From: Pelagerythrobacter aerophilus
GTDB taxonomy: Bacteria; Pseudomonadota; Alphaproteobacteria; Sphingomonadales; Sphingomonadaceae
Direction of reading: 5' to 3'
Assembly: GCF_003581645.1 (NCBI RefSeq)
Contig: NZ_QXFK01000016.1
Span: 1-64,000 of the forward strand
Length of the DNA stretch: 64,000 bases
Below, piece by piece: positions 29,542 to 38,494 of the stretch. The position numbers and the translations under genes are program-made. How positions within the stretch are numbered: position 1 is the stretch's first letter; each line of letters begins with the position of its first letter. The notes under the pieces were generated by a model. That model was not told where the DNA came from. It did not search any database and worked only from the letters and a program-made list of their open reading frames with translations.

Positions 29542-32500
29542 TTACATCGTGATGCTGATGCTGCCGATCAGGCGACGATCGGTGAGGCCCTGGAAGCAGA
29601 GCAGCGCGTTGTTGTTCACGCAGAACTGCGACTGATCTTCCTGCAGCAGATTGATCCCCTCGACGCCGATGTTGATGTTGTCGGTGATGTCGTAGTTCAC
29701 GCTCGCGTTGAGCTGTCCGCGCGCGCCGTTGATGCGCGGGAGGCCGAAGAAGAACGAATCGGTCGACACGTAGCTGGAACGCCAAGTGTACCGCACCCGC
29801 GCGTTCAGCCCATACTTGTCGTAGAACAGCGTCGTGTTGAACGAGTGCTTGGAAAGGTTGGGCAGGGTGATCCGATCCTGAGCCCCGACGATTCCCAGCC
29901 GGGTGAAGACGTCGCGGGGGCCATCGGCTTCGCGGAAGTTCGTCGGGAAGTCCGCCGCGGTGCCTCCGGTGAGCTGGTAGGTGTAGTTCCCGATGAAGCC
30001 GAACCCAGAAGCGAAGCCCAGCGTGTCTTCGTAAGCCGACAGATCGTGCTGGAAGGCGACTTCGATACCGGTCTGCGTCGTATTGCCTTCGCCGTTGATG
30101 GTGGTGACCCGCGGCACGCAGATCCCGTCGCCCGGTGTCGGGTTGTTGATGTTGCGATCGGCGATCGGGTTGAAGATGCCGCCGTCTTCGCACGGCGGGG
30201 TGATGTCGATGTTGAGGTTACCGTCGGCATCGAGGTTAGGCGCCGGATCGTCCTGGAACCTGGAGAACAGGTTCGTACGGATCTTGTGGAACACGCCAAT
30301 GCTCAGGAGACTCGACGGGGCGAAATACCAGTCGCCCGAAAGGTCGAACGACCACACGGCTTCGGGCACCAGCGCAGGGTTGCCGACCGAGACCGGCGTA
30401 TTCGGACCGGTGCTGAAGCTGACCGAGGTCGAAAGGTCGTCGAAGTCGGGGCGGTTGATGTCTCGGGCGATGCCGGCACGGATCACGAAATCCTGCGCCG
30501 GCTCGATCACGAGATTGAAGCGCGGCAGCCAGAAATTATACGACCCCGTCTGGAGCACCGGCGATGCCGTTCCGTTGACGATCGTGTTCCCGCGCGAATC
30601 CACGTCGGTGAGGACATAGCGCACGCCCAGATTGCCCCGCACCGGCAGGCCGAGATCGTAACCGTCGAAATTGGCCTGCAGGTAGGCGGCGTGGGTCTGT
30701 TCCTTAATGTCGAAGAACGCGCTCGCCGATTGCGTTGGCTCGGTGATCGGGCTGACGGGCGGCAGATCGGGGTTCGCCGCGTTGCTGGCCGCGATCGCCG
30801 CGTTGAACGCATCGCGAACCGCGTCCGGATCCGAGAACGAGAGCTCCGGATCGATAACCAGAAAATCGCCGATGAACAGGTCCCGGCCATCGGCCGCGCC
30901 GAAGTTGCTCGGGCCCGGCACGACGATGTCGGAGAAGAGATCGGCACCCGGCCTGGCGAAGTCGGCCGTGGCGCTGGTGTAGTTGAAGTTCTGCGAGAAA
31001 TCGTCGTTCAGGCTGGAGGTTTCGTTGAAGCGATAGCCCGCATCGATCGACGTGATGAACGGCATGGACCCTTCCATGTCGTAGGTGAGATCGAACCGGA
31101 GCGCGAGCTCGCGGTTCTCCGAGATGTCATGGCTCTGCTGCACCTGGCGTAGCTTGTAGTTCGCCGGATCGAGCAGTTGTGCCGTCGTCGGCGTGGTCGC
31201 GAGCCCTTGCGCGATGCCGAACTGAAGCGTCCGGTCCCTGAGGTCGAACTCCACCGGGACGCCGTTGTCGACGCTGCCGCCGAAAACCGGCTGCGCATGG
31301 TTTGGGTTGATGAAATCGAGCGTGGTCGTGAAATCGGGGTTCACAGTGTCCGACGTCGAAAGTGCGCCTTCCAGCCGGACCTTGAACTGGTCGCGCTCCC
31401 ACTCGCCGCCGAGCCGCCAGACGTGGCTCTTGGTCAGGCGGGCGCCGGTGTTGCTCGAGGTCCGCAGGTTCGGGTCGGTCGCACCGGGTTCGATCACGCC
31501 GGTCAGCGCGGCTTCGACCGTGCCCAGGTCGATCGGGCCGTTCGGTCCGTCCAGGCTGCCGAAATCGATGGTTTCGAACGAGGTGTTGGTGGTGTTGTCG
31601 ACCACGTCGCTCGCCGACACGCCGGAGAGCTGCGCTCTGGAGCTTTCCTGCCGGCGCTTCTGATCGTTGTAAATGCCGTCGAAATAGAACTTCAGCTCGG
31701 GGCTCGGCGACCATTCCAGCGACCCGACGAGGTTCAGCGTCTCGTATTCGTAGTTGTTGAGGTCCTGGTCGAAGAACTGGGCGCGGAGGAACGGGAAGTC
31801 CTCGGCGCTCGCGGTGGCGTCGGTGGGCAGGACGACGGCGTCGCGATCGGCGCGGGGCCGGAAAGCGGTGACGTCCTGGCGGGCGTAGCTTCCGCTAAGC
31901 ACGACGCCGAACTCGCCTGCGCCCGTCGACCACCGATTGCCGATCGTGCCGGAAAAGCGCGGCAGATAGCTTTCCGAGAAGTCGCTGTGCTCGACCTGCG
32001 CACGGGCGGCGATGAGCGGCTCCGACAGGTCGAGAGGACGGATCGTCCGCAGGTTGATAGTGCCGCCGACCGATCCCTCGATCGTGCTGGCCTCCGGCAC
32101 TTTGGTCACTTCGACCGATGCGACGATCGAGGCGGACAGATCCTCGAAGCTGATGCCCCCGCGCCCGGCACCGGAGCCGACGGTGGAGACGCCGTTGATC
32201 TCGGTGCGGTTCTCGTCCGTCCCGCGGATCTGCACCGCGGTGCCGACGCCGGCTTCCCGGGTGATCTGGATGCCCGAGATGTTCTCGAGCACTTCGGCCA
32301 GGTTCTGGTCCGGCAGCTTGCCGATATCCTCGGCCTGGATGACCTCGATGAGGTTGTCCGCCCGGCGTTCCTCGGCCAGCGCGCTTTGCAGCGAGCTGCG
32401 GATGCCCTCGACGACGATGACGTTCTCGCTCTCGGCACCGGCTTCTTCTTCCGCTTCCGCGGTCTGAGCGAATGCCGCGCCGGGAAGGGCGAGGGCCGAC

Positions 32501-32580
32501 AGCGCGGTCCCCACCAGAAGCGTTGCGAGGAGACGAGAACTGGTCGCGGCTGCAAGGCCGCGGTCGGCGAACTTCGACAT
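29542..32580 (-). CDS. Large TonB-dependent receptor of the Caulobacter/sphingomonad type
   Basis: This 1012-residue outer-membrane receptor has a signal peptide ending GAAFAQ at about 39. The plug includes VIVVEGIRSSLQSALAEERRA, DIGKLPDQNLAEVLENISGI, IRGTDENRTEINGV and GSVGGTINLRTIRPLD, which are marks of the receptor subfamily expanded in Caulobacter and sphingomonads for carbohydrates and complex organics. A long barrel follows, ending in the aromatic-poor SISITM. GGGAGGGATCTC precedes the ATG. The upstream gap (32581-32809) contains two near repeats of ATnCCAATCT but no gene. The ligand is unknown. Confidence 0.9.
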   Translation of the reverse strand: MSKFADRGLAAATSSRLLATLLVGTALSALALPGAAFAQTAEAEEEAGAESENVIVVEGIRSSLQSALAEERRADNLIEVIQAEDIGKLPDQNLAEVLENISGIQITREAGVGTAVQIRGTDENRTEINGVSTVGSGAGRGGISFEDLSASIVASVEVTKVPEASTIEGSVGGTINLRTIRPLDLSEPLIAARAQVEHSDFSESYLPRFSGTIGNRWSTGAGEFGVVLSGSYARQDVTAFRPRADRDAVVLPTDATASAEDFPFLRAQFFDQDLNNYEYETLNLVGSLEWSPSPELKFYFDGIYNDQKRRQESSRAQLSGVSASDVVDNTTNTSFETIDFGSLDGPNGPIDLGTVEAALTGVIEPGATDPNLRTSSNTGARLTKSHVWRLGGEWERDQFKVRLEGALSTSDTVNPDFTTTLDFINPNHAQPVFGGSVDNGVPVEFDLRDRTLQFGIAQGLATTPTTAQLLDPANYKLRQVQQSHDISENRELALRFDLTYDMEGSMPFITSIDAGYRFNETSSLNDDFSQNFNYTSATADFARPGADLFSDIVVPGPSNFGAADGRDLFIGDFLVIDPELSFSDPDAVRDAFNAAIAASNAANPDLPPVSPITEPTQSASAFFDIKEQTHAAYLQANFDGYDLGLPVRGNLGVRYVLTDVDSRGNTIVNGTASPVLQTGSYNFWLPRFNLVIEPAQDFVIRAGIARDINRPDFDDLSTSVSFSTGPNTPVSVGNPALVPEAVWSFDLSGDWYFAPSSLLSIGVFHKIRTNLFSRFQDDPAPNLDADGNLNIDITPPCEDGGIFNPIADRNINNPTPGDGICVPRVTTINGEGNTTQTGIEVAFQHDLSAYEDTLGFASGFGFIGNYTYQLTGGTAADFPTNFREADGPRDVFTRLGIVGAQDRITLPNLSKHSFNTTLFYDKYGLNARVRYTWRSSYVSTDSFFFGLPRINGARGQLNASVNYDITDNINIGVEGINLLQEDQSQFCVNNNALLCFQGLTDRRLIGSISITM

Positions 32581-32809
32581 GAGATCCCTCCCAAAGGGCT
32601 TGGTTATGGGAGGCGAGATATCTCCTAGGCCAAATATGTCAACCGCAAACGCATACCCATGATATCCAATCTGTCATACCAATCTCTAAGCCGGGGATTC
32701 GAAACGAGCTGGTCTGCCGCCGATCTCCTCCGCGTCCACGCTTCACTCCAGGGGAAATGGCGACTCCTAGCTTCGGCACTGAGATCAGGAGGCGTTCTGA
32801 GTTGCTCCG

Positions 32810-33028
32810 CTACCCGACATCGTGGCCCGACAGCTCGGCGACGAGCCTGACAAGGGTAGGGAAACCATGGGTGTGGCAACCTCCGCACCAATCCTGGAAG
32901 AAGTACAGGATCCGGTATTTGTTGCCGAGATCGGTAAGTTCCAGCGGGCCACGTTCCTCGCCGGCACTGTCGATCCACCGGATGCCGCGCAACGGCGGCG
33001 CGGGAAGACCCACGATACCTATCTGCAT
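32810..33028 (-). pseudogene. Truncated thioredoxin-like (redoxin) protein
   Basis: The frame opens with a perfect AGGAGGTCAGA ribosome site and ATG at 33028. It encodes LTDLGNKYRILYFFQDWCGGCHTHGFPTL, with an active-site CGGC as in thioredoxin/TlpA-like redoxins, but stops after 72 residues at HDVG. Full-length relatives continue for roughly another hundred residues. No continuation is seen in other frames to 32625. It lies 55 bases downstream of the MsrA gene's end on the same strand, so it may once have been the third gene of a msrB-msrA-redoxin operon. Confidence 0.6.
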
Positions 33029-33083
33029 TCTGACCTCCTGCGAGTGCCCGCGGCCCGGAGAGGACCGCAGGCTATAATATGAG

Positions 33084-33596
33084 CTAGGCGGCTGCCTCAG
33101 ATCGGCGCGGCAACACCCAGTTCGGACGAGCGATGTGACAGCTGTACCCGTTGGGGAACCGCTCGAGGTAGTCCTGGTGGTCGGGCTCCGCTTCCCAGAA
33201 CGGCCCGGCGGGCTCTACTTCCGTCACCACTTTACCCGGCCACAAACCGGAGGCGTCGACATCGGTAATCGTCTCTTCCGCCACCGCCTTCTGCTCATCG
33301 CTCGCGTAATAGATTGCGGAGCGATAGCTCGAACCCACATCGTTGCCCTGACGGTTGCGTGTGCTGGGGTCGTGAATCTGGAAGAAGAATTCCAGCAGCT
33401 TGCGATACGAGGTCTTCTCCGGATCGAAGATGACCTCGATCGCCTCGGCATGGGTGCCGTGGTTGCGATAGGTCGCGTTCGGCACGTCGCCGCCGGTGTA
33501 GCCGACGCGCGTCGAAACAACCCCCTCCATCTTGCGGATCAGGTCCTGCATACCCCAGAAGCAGCCACCGGCCAGCACTGCACGTTCGGTGTTCAT
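33084..33596 (-). CDS. msrA: Peptide-methionine (S)-S-oxide reductase
   Basis: This enzyme repairs oxidised methionine of the S epimer. The 170-residue protein has the catalytic [14 protein letters not shown] motif (nucleophile cysteine in GCFWG), [48 protein letters not shown] and the [16 protein letters not shown] end. It is coupled to the msrB stop by a one-base overlap (TGATG). It is cytoplasmic, with no signal peptide. Confidence 0.96.
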   Translation of the reverse strand: MNTERAVLAGGCFWGMQDLIRKMEGVVSTRVGYTGGDVPNATYRNHGTHAEAIEVIFDPEKTSYRKLLEFFFQIHDPSTRNRQGNDVGSSYRSAIYYASDEQKAVAEETITDVDASGLWPGKVVTEVEPAGPFWEAEPDHQDYLERFPNGYSCHIARPNWVLPRRSEAAA

Positions 33597-34042
33597 CAGA
33601 TATCCTCCACTTGATCGATATAATCGCCGTAGCCCTGGGCCTCCATTTCGGCCTTGGGCACGAAGCGAAGCGAAGCTGAGTTGATGCAGTAGCGCAGGCC
33701 GCCGCGGTCCCGCGGGCCGTCGGGGAAAACGTGCCCAAGATGGCTATCGCCGTGCTTCGAACGCACCTCGGTGCGAACCATTCCGTGGCTCGTGTCGTTC
33801 AGCTCGTCCACATTCGCCGGCTCGATGGGCTTGGTGAAGCTCGGCCATCCGCAGCCGGACTCGTATTTGTCGGAAGACGCGAACAGCGGCTCACCCGACA
33901 CGACATCGACATAGATTCCAGATTCCTTGTTGTTGAGATACTCGCCAGTCCCGGGCCGCTCGGTCCCGCTCTCCTGCGTGACGCGAAATTGTTCCGGGGT
34001 CAGCTTGTCGATAGCGGCCTGGTTTTTCTCGTATTTCGCCAT
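33596..34042 (-). CDS. msrB: Peptide-methionine (R)-S-oxide reductase
   Basis: This enzyme reduces the R epimer of methionine sulfoxide. The 148-residue protein has [12 protein letters not shown], the [20 protein letters not shown] core and the catalytic cysteine in [14 protein letters not shown]. The two CxxC zinc pairs found in many MsrB proteins are absent (the first position reads [11 protein letters not shown]), so it belongs to the zinc-free form. An AAGGAGG ribosome site precedes the ATG. It is the first gene of the leftward msrB-msrA unit. Confidence 0.95.
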   Translation of the reverse strand: MAKYEKNQAAIDKLTPEQFRVTQESGTERPGTGEYLNNKESGIYVDVVSGEPLFASSDKYESGCGWPSFTKPIEPANVDELNDTSHGMVRTEVRSKHGDSHLGHVFPDGPRDRGGLRYCINSASLRFVPKAEMEAQGYGDYIDQVEDI

Positions 34043-34477
34043 GAAAACCTCCTTCTAGATCCTGGTCTCGAAGATGGAGATTGGACCGGGCTATGTCCAA
34101 TACGCCCGGACTATAGTTTCAATGCGAGATACGGAGCGCAGATCGCGCAGACCGAAATCTCTTTCCGCAGTTTGGCATCTTCCTGCATTATGGACGCTTA
34201 AATTCACTCAACTTGGGCGTGCTGACGGGGGGCGCCATCGACTTTGCTCCCAATTTGCGGGCCAGCGACGGCGCAGGAAGGACGGAGCGGCCGCCGCTGG
34301 TCCCACGGTTGACTCGTGACGACGTCCACGGAAGTTACATCCGGAATTGCACACTGGCGTGAGGCGCCTTCAGGCTCGCCTGTCCGATGAGGACATCCAG
34401 TGGCACAGGCCAAGGCGAACCTCAGCTTTGATCTAAAGGCGGCGGTATTGGGCCGGCCGTTCGGATTGATGATCAAG
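34043..34477. other. Intergenic gap of 435 bases, no gene recognised
   Basis: This gap separates msrB and the DUF417 gene, both leftward, so it should hold the msrBA promoter near 34050-34130. Short open frames on both strands have no recognisable motif or ribosome site. No hairpin with a T-run was noticed. Confidence 0.5.
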
Positions 34478-34969
34478 TCATGGGGCCGGTGTGCGAGGGC
34501 TCGGACGGAGATTCCTGATCGAGTCGAGTGTCAGCGCAATGCACAGGGCTAGCAGCCCGGCATCCTTGAACAGGAACTGCGCCGTCCCTCCCATATACGG
34601 AAAGCCGTAGCCTTCTTCCCACAAATCGGCGCCGAACGAGAAGCTCAGCGTCACCAGAAAAGTGGCAATGCCCATCAATCCGCCCAGCAGACCCGCCCGC
34701 GGCGAGATCGCACCCAAAGCGATCAGCCCGCCGGTGGTCAGCTCGAGCGTGCCGATGGCATTGCTGGCGCCCTCCACGCCCCAGAGCGGATACATCCATG
34801 AGAACAGCCAATAATGTTCCGCAGTTCGCGCGACGCCCTCGGCTTCGTAGAGCGCGAACTTGGCGATCCCGAACATAAGGAAAATGAAGACGATCGCCGC
34901 CCGCATTAGATGGATATCGATCCGCGAAGCGGAGAGCCGATTGAACACTGTCTGACTAAGCACTGGCAT
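34478..34969 (-). CDS. DUF417 family inner-membrane protein
   Basis: This 163-residue membrane protein has about four hydrophobic helices (AAIVFIFLMFGIAKFALYE; NAIGTLELTTGGLIALGA; GLLGGLMGIATFLVTLSF; FKDAGLLALCIALTLDSI). Order and motifs match the DUF417/YkgB family, whose E. coli member RclC belongs to a reactive-chlorine stress locus. The neighbouring methionine sulfoxide reductases fit an oxidative-chlorine stress theme, but no rclR-like regulator is seen. Its biochemical role is unknown. Confidence 0.82.
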   Translation of the reverse strand: MPVLSQTVFNRLSASRIDIHLMRAAIVFIFLMFGIAKFALYEAEGVARTAEHYWLFSWMYPLWGVEGASNAIGTLELTTGGLIALGAISPRAGLLGGLMGIATFLVTLSFSFGADLWEEGYGFPYMGGTAQFLFKDAGLLALCIALTLDSIRNLRPSPRTPAP

Positions 34970-35128
34970 CCCCGCCGGTTGACGAACACGGATTAGCTGA
35001 TCGGCCAGGCCGCCTCTAATCGCGATACGGGCCTAGTTCGCGAGTGGCCGCGCCTGGGTTACAGTGTCGCAGAAAGATTCATGGGCGCGTCGTCCACCGG
35101 ACAATCAGTCGGCCGGCCGGATACCGGG

Positions 35129-35833
35129 CTATGGCCACCCCATCCAATCGAGAAGTGCGCTGGACACCTCATGCGGCCGTTCGATCGTCGAAAGGTGTCC
35201 GCATTCCGGCACGACCACGAGCTTCGACCCCGAAATAGCTTCCGCGATTTCCTGGGCACGATCGACGGGCGTCAGCGCATCCGCGTCGCCGACGAGAACC
35301 AGTGTCGGGACTGCGATTGCTGCCAGCGAAGGGCGAGAGTCGGGGCGCGATATGATGAGTTCGAGCTGGCGCGCGAACCCTTCAAGGCCCACTGCCAGCG
35401 CCATACGCTCGTTGATGACCTGCAAGACGGTGTCGCGTTGACGCGCCGGATGAACGAGGCTGGTAAGACTGGCCAGGGCGGTTGAAAGGAAGTCGCCCGT
35501 ACGCGCCTGCTCAAGTGTCAGCCGTCTCTGCGCAGTCTGCTCGGGAGTGTCGGGCCGCGCTGTGGTGTCCAGCAGGGCCAGTCTCACGACGCGGTCCGGC
35601 GCCTGTCGCATGATTTCGAGGCAGATATATCCCCCCATCGAGATCCCGGCCAATGCGAAGCGGGGCGGAGCGGTCTCGAGGATCTTCTTCGCGACCTCGC
35701 CGATGGTCTTGCCTTGGAGGGTCGATGCGACGGTTATCGGGCCGAGCGACCAGAGTGCCGCCGCCTGCGCCTGGAATATCTCGGCCGAGCAGAGGAGGCC
35801 GGGCACAAAGAGGATGGGCGTCATAGTGGTCAC
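35129..35833 (-). CDS. Alpha/beta-fold hydrolase
   Basis: This 234-residue serine hydrolase of the alpha/beta fold has the nucleophile elbow GISMGGY at about 68-74, the acidic residue in LVGDADALTPVD and the histidine in PECGHLSTIERP. The start FVPGLLCS carries the oxyanion region. It resembles 3-oxoadipate enol-lactone hydrolase-like and general esterase members, with no pathway partner nearby. Starts at 35833 and 35824 are both possible. Confidence 0.85.
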   Translation of the reverse strand: MTTMTPILFVPGLLCSAEIFQAQAAALWSLGPITVASTLQGKTIGEVAKKILETAPPRFALAGISMGGYICLEIMRQAPDRVVRLALLDTTARPDTPEQTAQRRLTLEQARTGDFLSTALASLTSLVHPARQRDTVLQVINERMALAVGLEGFARQLELIISRPDSRPSLAAIAVPTLVLVGDADALTPVDRAQEIAEAISGSKLVVVPECGHLSTIERPHEVSSALLDWMGWP

Positions 35834-36024
35834 GCCTTTAAATCAGCTCCGCGACTCCGCGGCAGAGTCGAGAACGCGGCCTGGCTTGAAGAAAAACGGG
35901 CAATGCCGGCCACATCGCACGATGTCGCGTTCATCTTACCGGAGCAAGGGGGCATCCGGTTACGCATAGGTCGCGTGGCGGAGGTGCGATCGAATCCACA
36001 GGCCGCCGCCAAAAAGGGCCCGGG

Positions 36025-36114
36025 TGGCGGAGACGGAGGGATTCGAACCCTCGATACCCGATAGGGTATGGTTCCTTAGCAGGGAACTGGTTTCAGCCAC
36101 TCACCCACGTCTCC
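36025..36114 (-). tRNA. tRNA-Ser (anticodon GCT)
   Basis: The minus strand folds as a class II tRNA. The acceptor GGAGACG pairs with CGTCTCC, the D-arm is GAGTGGCTGAAACC, the anticodon loop CTGCTAA gives GCT, the variable arm is long (CCATACCC-TATC-GGGTATCG), and the T-arm is GAGGGTTCGAATCCCTC. The CCA end is encoded. It reads serine AGC/AGT codons. No integrase or att duplication is visible beside it. Confidence 0.95.
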
Positions 36115-36341
36115 GCATGCCCGGCGGCGTGCGAGGGGCGCGCTATAACGGGCACGGGTGAGTGCTGCAAGCCGCCTCTCTCCGCCTTCGCAAAACCTTT
36201 GAAATGAGGACGATCCGACTCGTTTCGCCGCGTTTCCGATTCGATTCGTCGCCGGTTCATTGCTGCTTCAGCCGCAAAGGATTCTGTTCGGTACTGGACA
36301 GGTCCGGGTTTCGGGCCCGATTTCGGACCAGGAGGGGCCGC

Positions 36342-37184
36342 ATGCAACTCATTCCCATCATCCGCCGCGCGATCGCAGGCGCGGCCGCGGTTGCCGCGCT
36401 GGCCGCGGCGCCGCTCTCCGCGCAATCGATCGAGACGTTCGATCCCGACACGGCGATCGACGCCGATCTCGAGAGCCCCGGCGCGCAGCCGGACTACAGC
36501 CAGGAGATCCCCGCGCAGGATACCTCCGCCCCGGCGCCGCAGCAGACCGCGCCGGCGCAGGACAACAGCATCACCTACAGCGAGACGCCGCCGGACGGCG
36601 CGCCCGTCGCCCCCGCCTGGGCCGACCCCGCGGCGAGCGGCGAGACGCCGGTCGCGGACAGCCAGGCCGCAGGCACCACCCAGGTCGCCGGCGCGCAGAG
36701 CGAGACGTTCAAGGAAGACGACCTGATCGGCGCTGCCGAGGGCCTGTTCGGCAAGGGCGCCGAAGGGCTCGCGCGGATGATCCAGGATCTTCTGAAGGAG
36801 CAGGGCGAGCCCAACGCCTACATCGTCGGCCGCGAGGCGGGCGGTGCGTTCATCGTCGGCGCCCGCTACGGCTCGGGCACGCTCTACCACAAGGTGGAGG
36901 GCCAGCGCCCGGTCTACTGGACCGGGCCGTCGATCGGGTTCGACGTCGGCGCGAACGCGGCGAACACTTTCGTGCTGGTCTACAACCTCTACGATACCGA
37001 GCAGCTCTACGAACGCTATCCGGCGGGCGAGGGGCAGGCCTATGTGGTGGGCGGCCTCACCGCCAGCTACCTGCGCAAGGACAACGTCGTGCTGATCCCG
37101 ATCCGCATGGGCGCGGGCCTGCGGCTCGGCATCAACGCGGGCTACATGAAGTTCTCGAAGGAGCAGAAGTGGATGCCCTTCTGA
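36342..37184 (+). CDS. DUF1134 (EipA-like) envelope protein
   Basis: This 280-residue exported protein has a signal peptide ending APLSAQ at about 27, a proline/alanine/glutamine-rich linker to about 115, then the conserved DUF1134 domain (IVGREAGGAFIVGARYGSGTLY, VYWTGPSIGFDVGANAANTFVLVYNLYD, YVVGGLTASYLRKDNVVLIPIR, GAGLRLGINAGYMKFS). In Brucella the family member EipA is a periplasmic protein needed for cell-envelope integrity. A CAGGAGGGG ribosome site fixes the ATG. It is transcribed alone or with the following aminotransferase, with a strong hairpin between them. Confidence 0.88.
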   Translation: MQLIPIIRRAIAGAAAVAALAAAPLSAQSIETFDPDTAIDADLESPGAQPDYSQEIPAQDTSAPAPQQTAPAQDNSITYSETPPDGAPVAPAWADPAASGETPVADSQAAGTTQVAGAQSETFKEDDLIGAAEGLFGKGAEGLARMIQDLLKEQGEPNAYIVGREAGGAFIVGARYGSGTLYHKVEGQRPVYWTGPSIGFDVGANAANTFVLVYNLYDTEQLYERYPAGEGQAYVVGGLTASYLRKDNVVLIPIRMGAGLRLGINAGYMKFSKEQKWMPF

Positions 37185-37213
37185 CCTGACAAGCAAAACT
37201 GCTTGGAGGGGCA

Positions 37214-37245
37214 GGGGCCGCGACAGGATTTCCTGTTGCGGCCCC
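37214..37245. other. Long near-perfect hairpin between eipA-like gene and aminotransferase
   Basis: Left arm 37214-37228 (GGGGCCGCGACAGGA) pairs with right arm 37231-37245 along 15 positions with one G-U pair. No run of T follows, so it is not a standard intrinsic terminator. It may stabilise the upstream mRNA end, attenuate readthrough, or mark a processing site. Confidence 0.55.
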
Positions 37246-37271
37246 TCGCGTGTCTGGGCATGGGGCGGCAC

Positions 37272-38447
37272 ATGCTCGACAGACTTGAACCGCAAGCCCC
37301 CGACGCCCTGCTGGCGCTGATCAAGCTCTATGCCGACGACGATCGGCCGGACAAGATCGACCTCGGCGTCGGCGTCTATCGCACCGGGCAGGGCGACACC
37401 CCGGTCTTCACCGCGATCAAGCAGGCGGAGCAGCGGCTGGTCGAGGAGCAGGAGTCGAAATCCTACCTCGGCCCCGAGGGCGACATGGGCTTCGTCAACG
37501 CGCTGGTCCCGCACGTCTTCGGTAGCGACGGCGCGATGGGCGGACGGCTGCAGGGCATGCAGACCCCGGGCGGCACCGGCGCGGTGCGCCTCGCCGTCGC
37601 GGTGGCCCAGCGCGCGGGCGTCAGCCGCATCCACCTCGGCGCGCCGAGCTGGCCGAACCACGCGCAGATCCTCGCCGACGTGGGCGTCGAGACCGCGACG
37701 TTCGATCACGCCAATCCGGATGGCACCGCCAACGCCGAGGCCGCGCTGACCGCGATCCGCGGGGCGGAGGACGGCGAGGCGGTGCTGCTCCACGGCTGCT
37801 GCCACAACCCGACCGGGATCGACTACACGCCCGAGGAATGGGATGCGATCGCCGATGCCTTCGCGGGCGGCGCGGCGCTGCCGATCCTCGACCTCGCCTA
37901 CCAGGGCCTCGGCCACGGGATGGAGGAGGACGCCTACGGTCTGCGCCGCGTGCTGGAAGCGGTGCCGGAGGCACTGATCGCCTATAGCTGCGACAAGAAC
38001 TTCGGCATGTACCGCGACCGGGTGGGCGCGCTCTACGCACTCGCCGGCGATGCCGGGCAGATCGACGCGATCCAGTCGAACCTCAACGCGCTGGCCCGCG
38101 CGGCCTGGTCGATGCCGCCCGATCACGGCGGCGCGGCGGTGCGGATCGTCCTGCGCGACGCGGACCTGACCGCGCTGTGGCTCGACGAGCTCGAGACGAT
38201 GCGCGAGCGGATGCGCCAGGTGCGCCGGTCGCTCGCCGATGCGGGGACGGCAGGCGCGATCGACCTGACGCCGCTGGCGCACCAGAACGGGCTGTTCTCG
38301 GTCCTGCCGGTGAGCAAGGAGCAGGTCGAGCGGCTGCGGACCGAGCATGCGATCTACATGGCCGGATCGGGCCGGATCAACGTCGCCGGGCTGCATGGCG
38401 GCAACATCGAGAAGTTCGTCCAGGCGCTCGCCGCCGTCACCGGCTGA
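37272..38447 (+). CDS. Aromatic amino acid/aspartate aminotransferase, class I
   Basis: This PLP enzyme transfers the amino group between aspartate or aromatic amino acids and 2-oxoglutarate. The 391-residue protein matches the AspC/TyrB branch: KIDLGVGVYR, PVFTAIKQAE, YLGPEGDMGFVNAL, QTPGGTGAVRL, LHGCCHNPTGIDYTPEEWD, ILDLAYQGLGHGMEEDAYGLR and SCDKNFGMYRDRVGALY, in which K binds PLP. The ATG at 37272 begins at the conserved LDRLEPQAPD. Upstream starts (37260, 37203) run into the hairpin. Substrate choice between aspartate and tyrosine cannot be settled. Confidence 0.9.
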   Translation: MLDRLEPQAPDALLALIKLYADDDRPDKIDLGVGVYRTGQGDTPVFTAIKQAEQRLVEEQESKSYLGPEGDMGFVNALVPHVFGSDGAMGGRLQGMQTPGGTGAVRLAVAVAQRAGVSRIHLGAPSWPNHAQILADVGVETATFDHANPDGTANAEAALTAIRGAEDGEAVLLHGCCHNPTGIDYTPEEWDAIADAFAGGAALPILDLAYQGLGHGMEEDAYGLRRVLEAVPEALIAYSCDKNFGMYRDRVGALYALAGDAGQIDAIQSNLNALARAAWSMPPDHGGAAVRIVLRDADLTALWLDELETMRERMRQVRRSLADAGTAGAIDLTPLAHQNGLFSVLPVSKEQVERLRTEHAIYMAGSGRINVAGLHGGNIEKFVQALAAVTG

Positions 38448-38494
38448 CCGGGTATTCGTTGACACTGGACGGGGTATTCGCGCGGTGTGACCTT

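Noticed and set aside
29845-32628. Long plus-strand frames opposite the large TonB receptor
   Set aside because: Shadow frames; the minus strand encodes a full receptor with signal peptide and plug motifs.
36025-36114. tRNA-Ser as an island attachment site
   Set aside because: No integrase and no repeated 3' tRNA end were found in the window.
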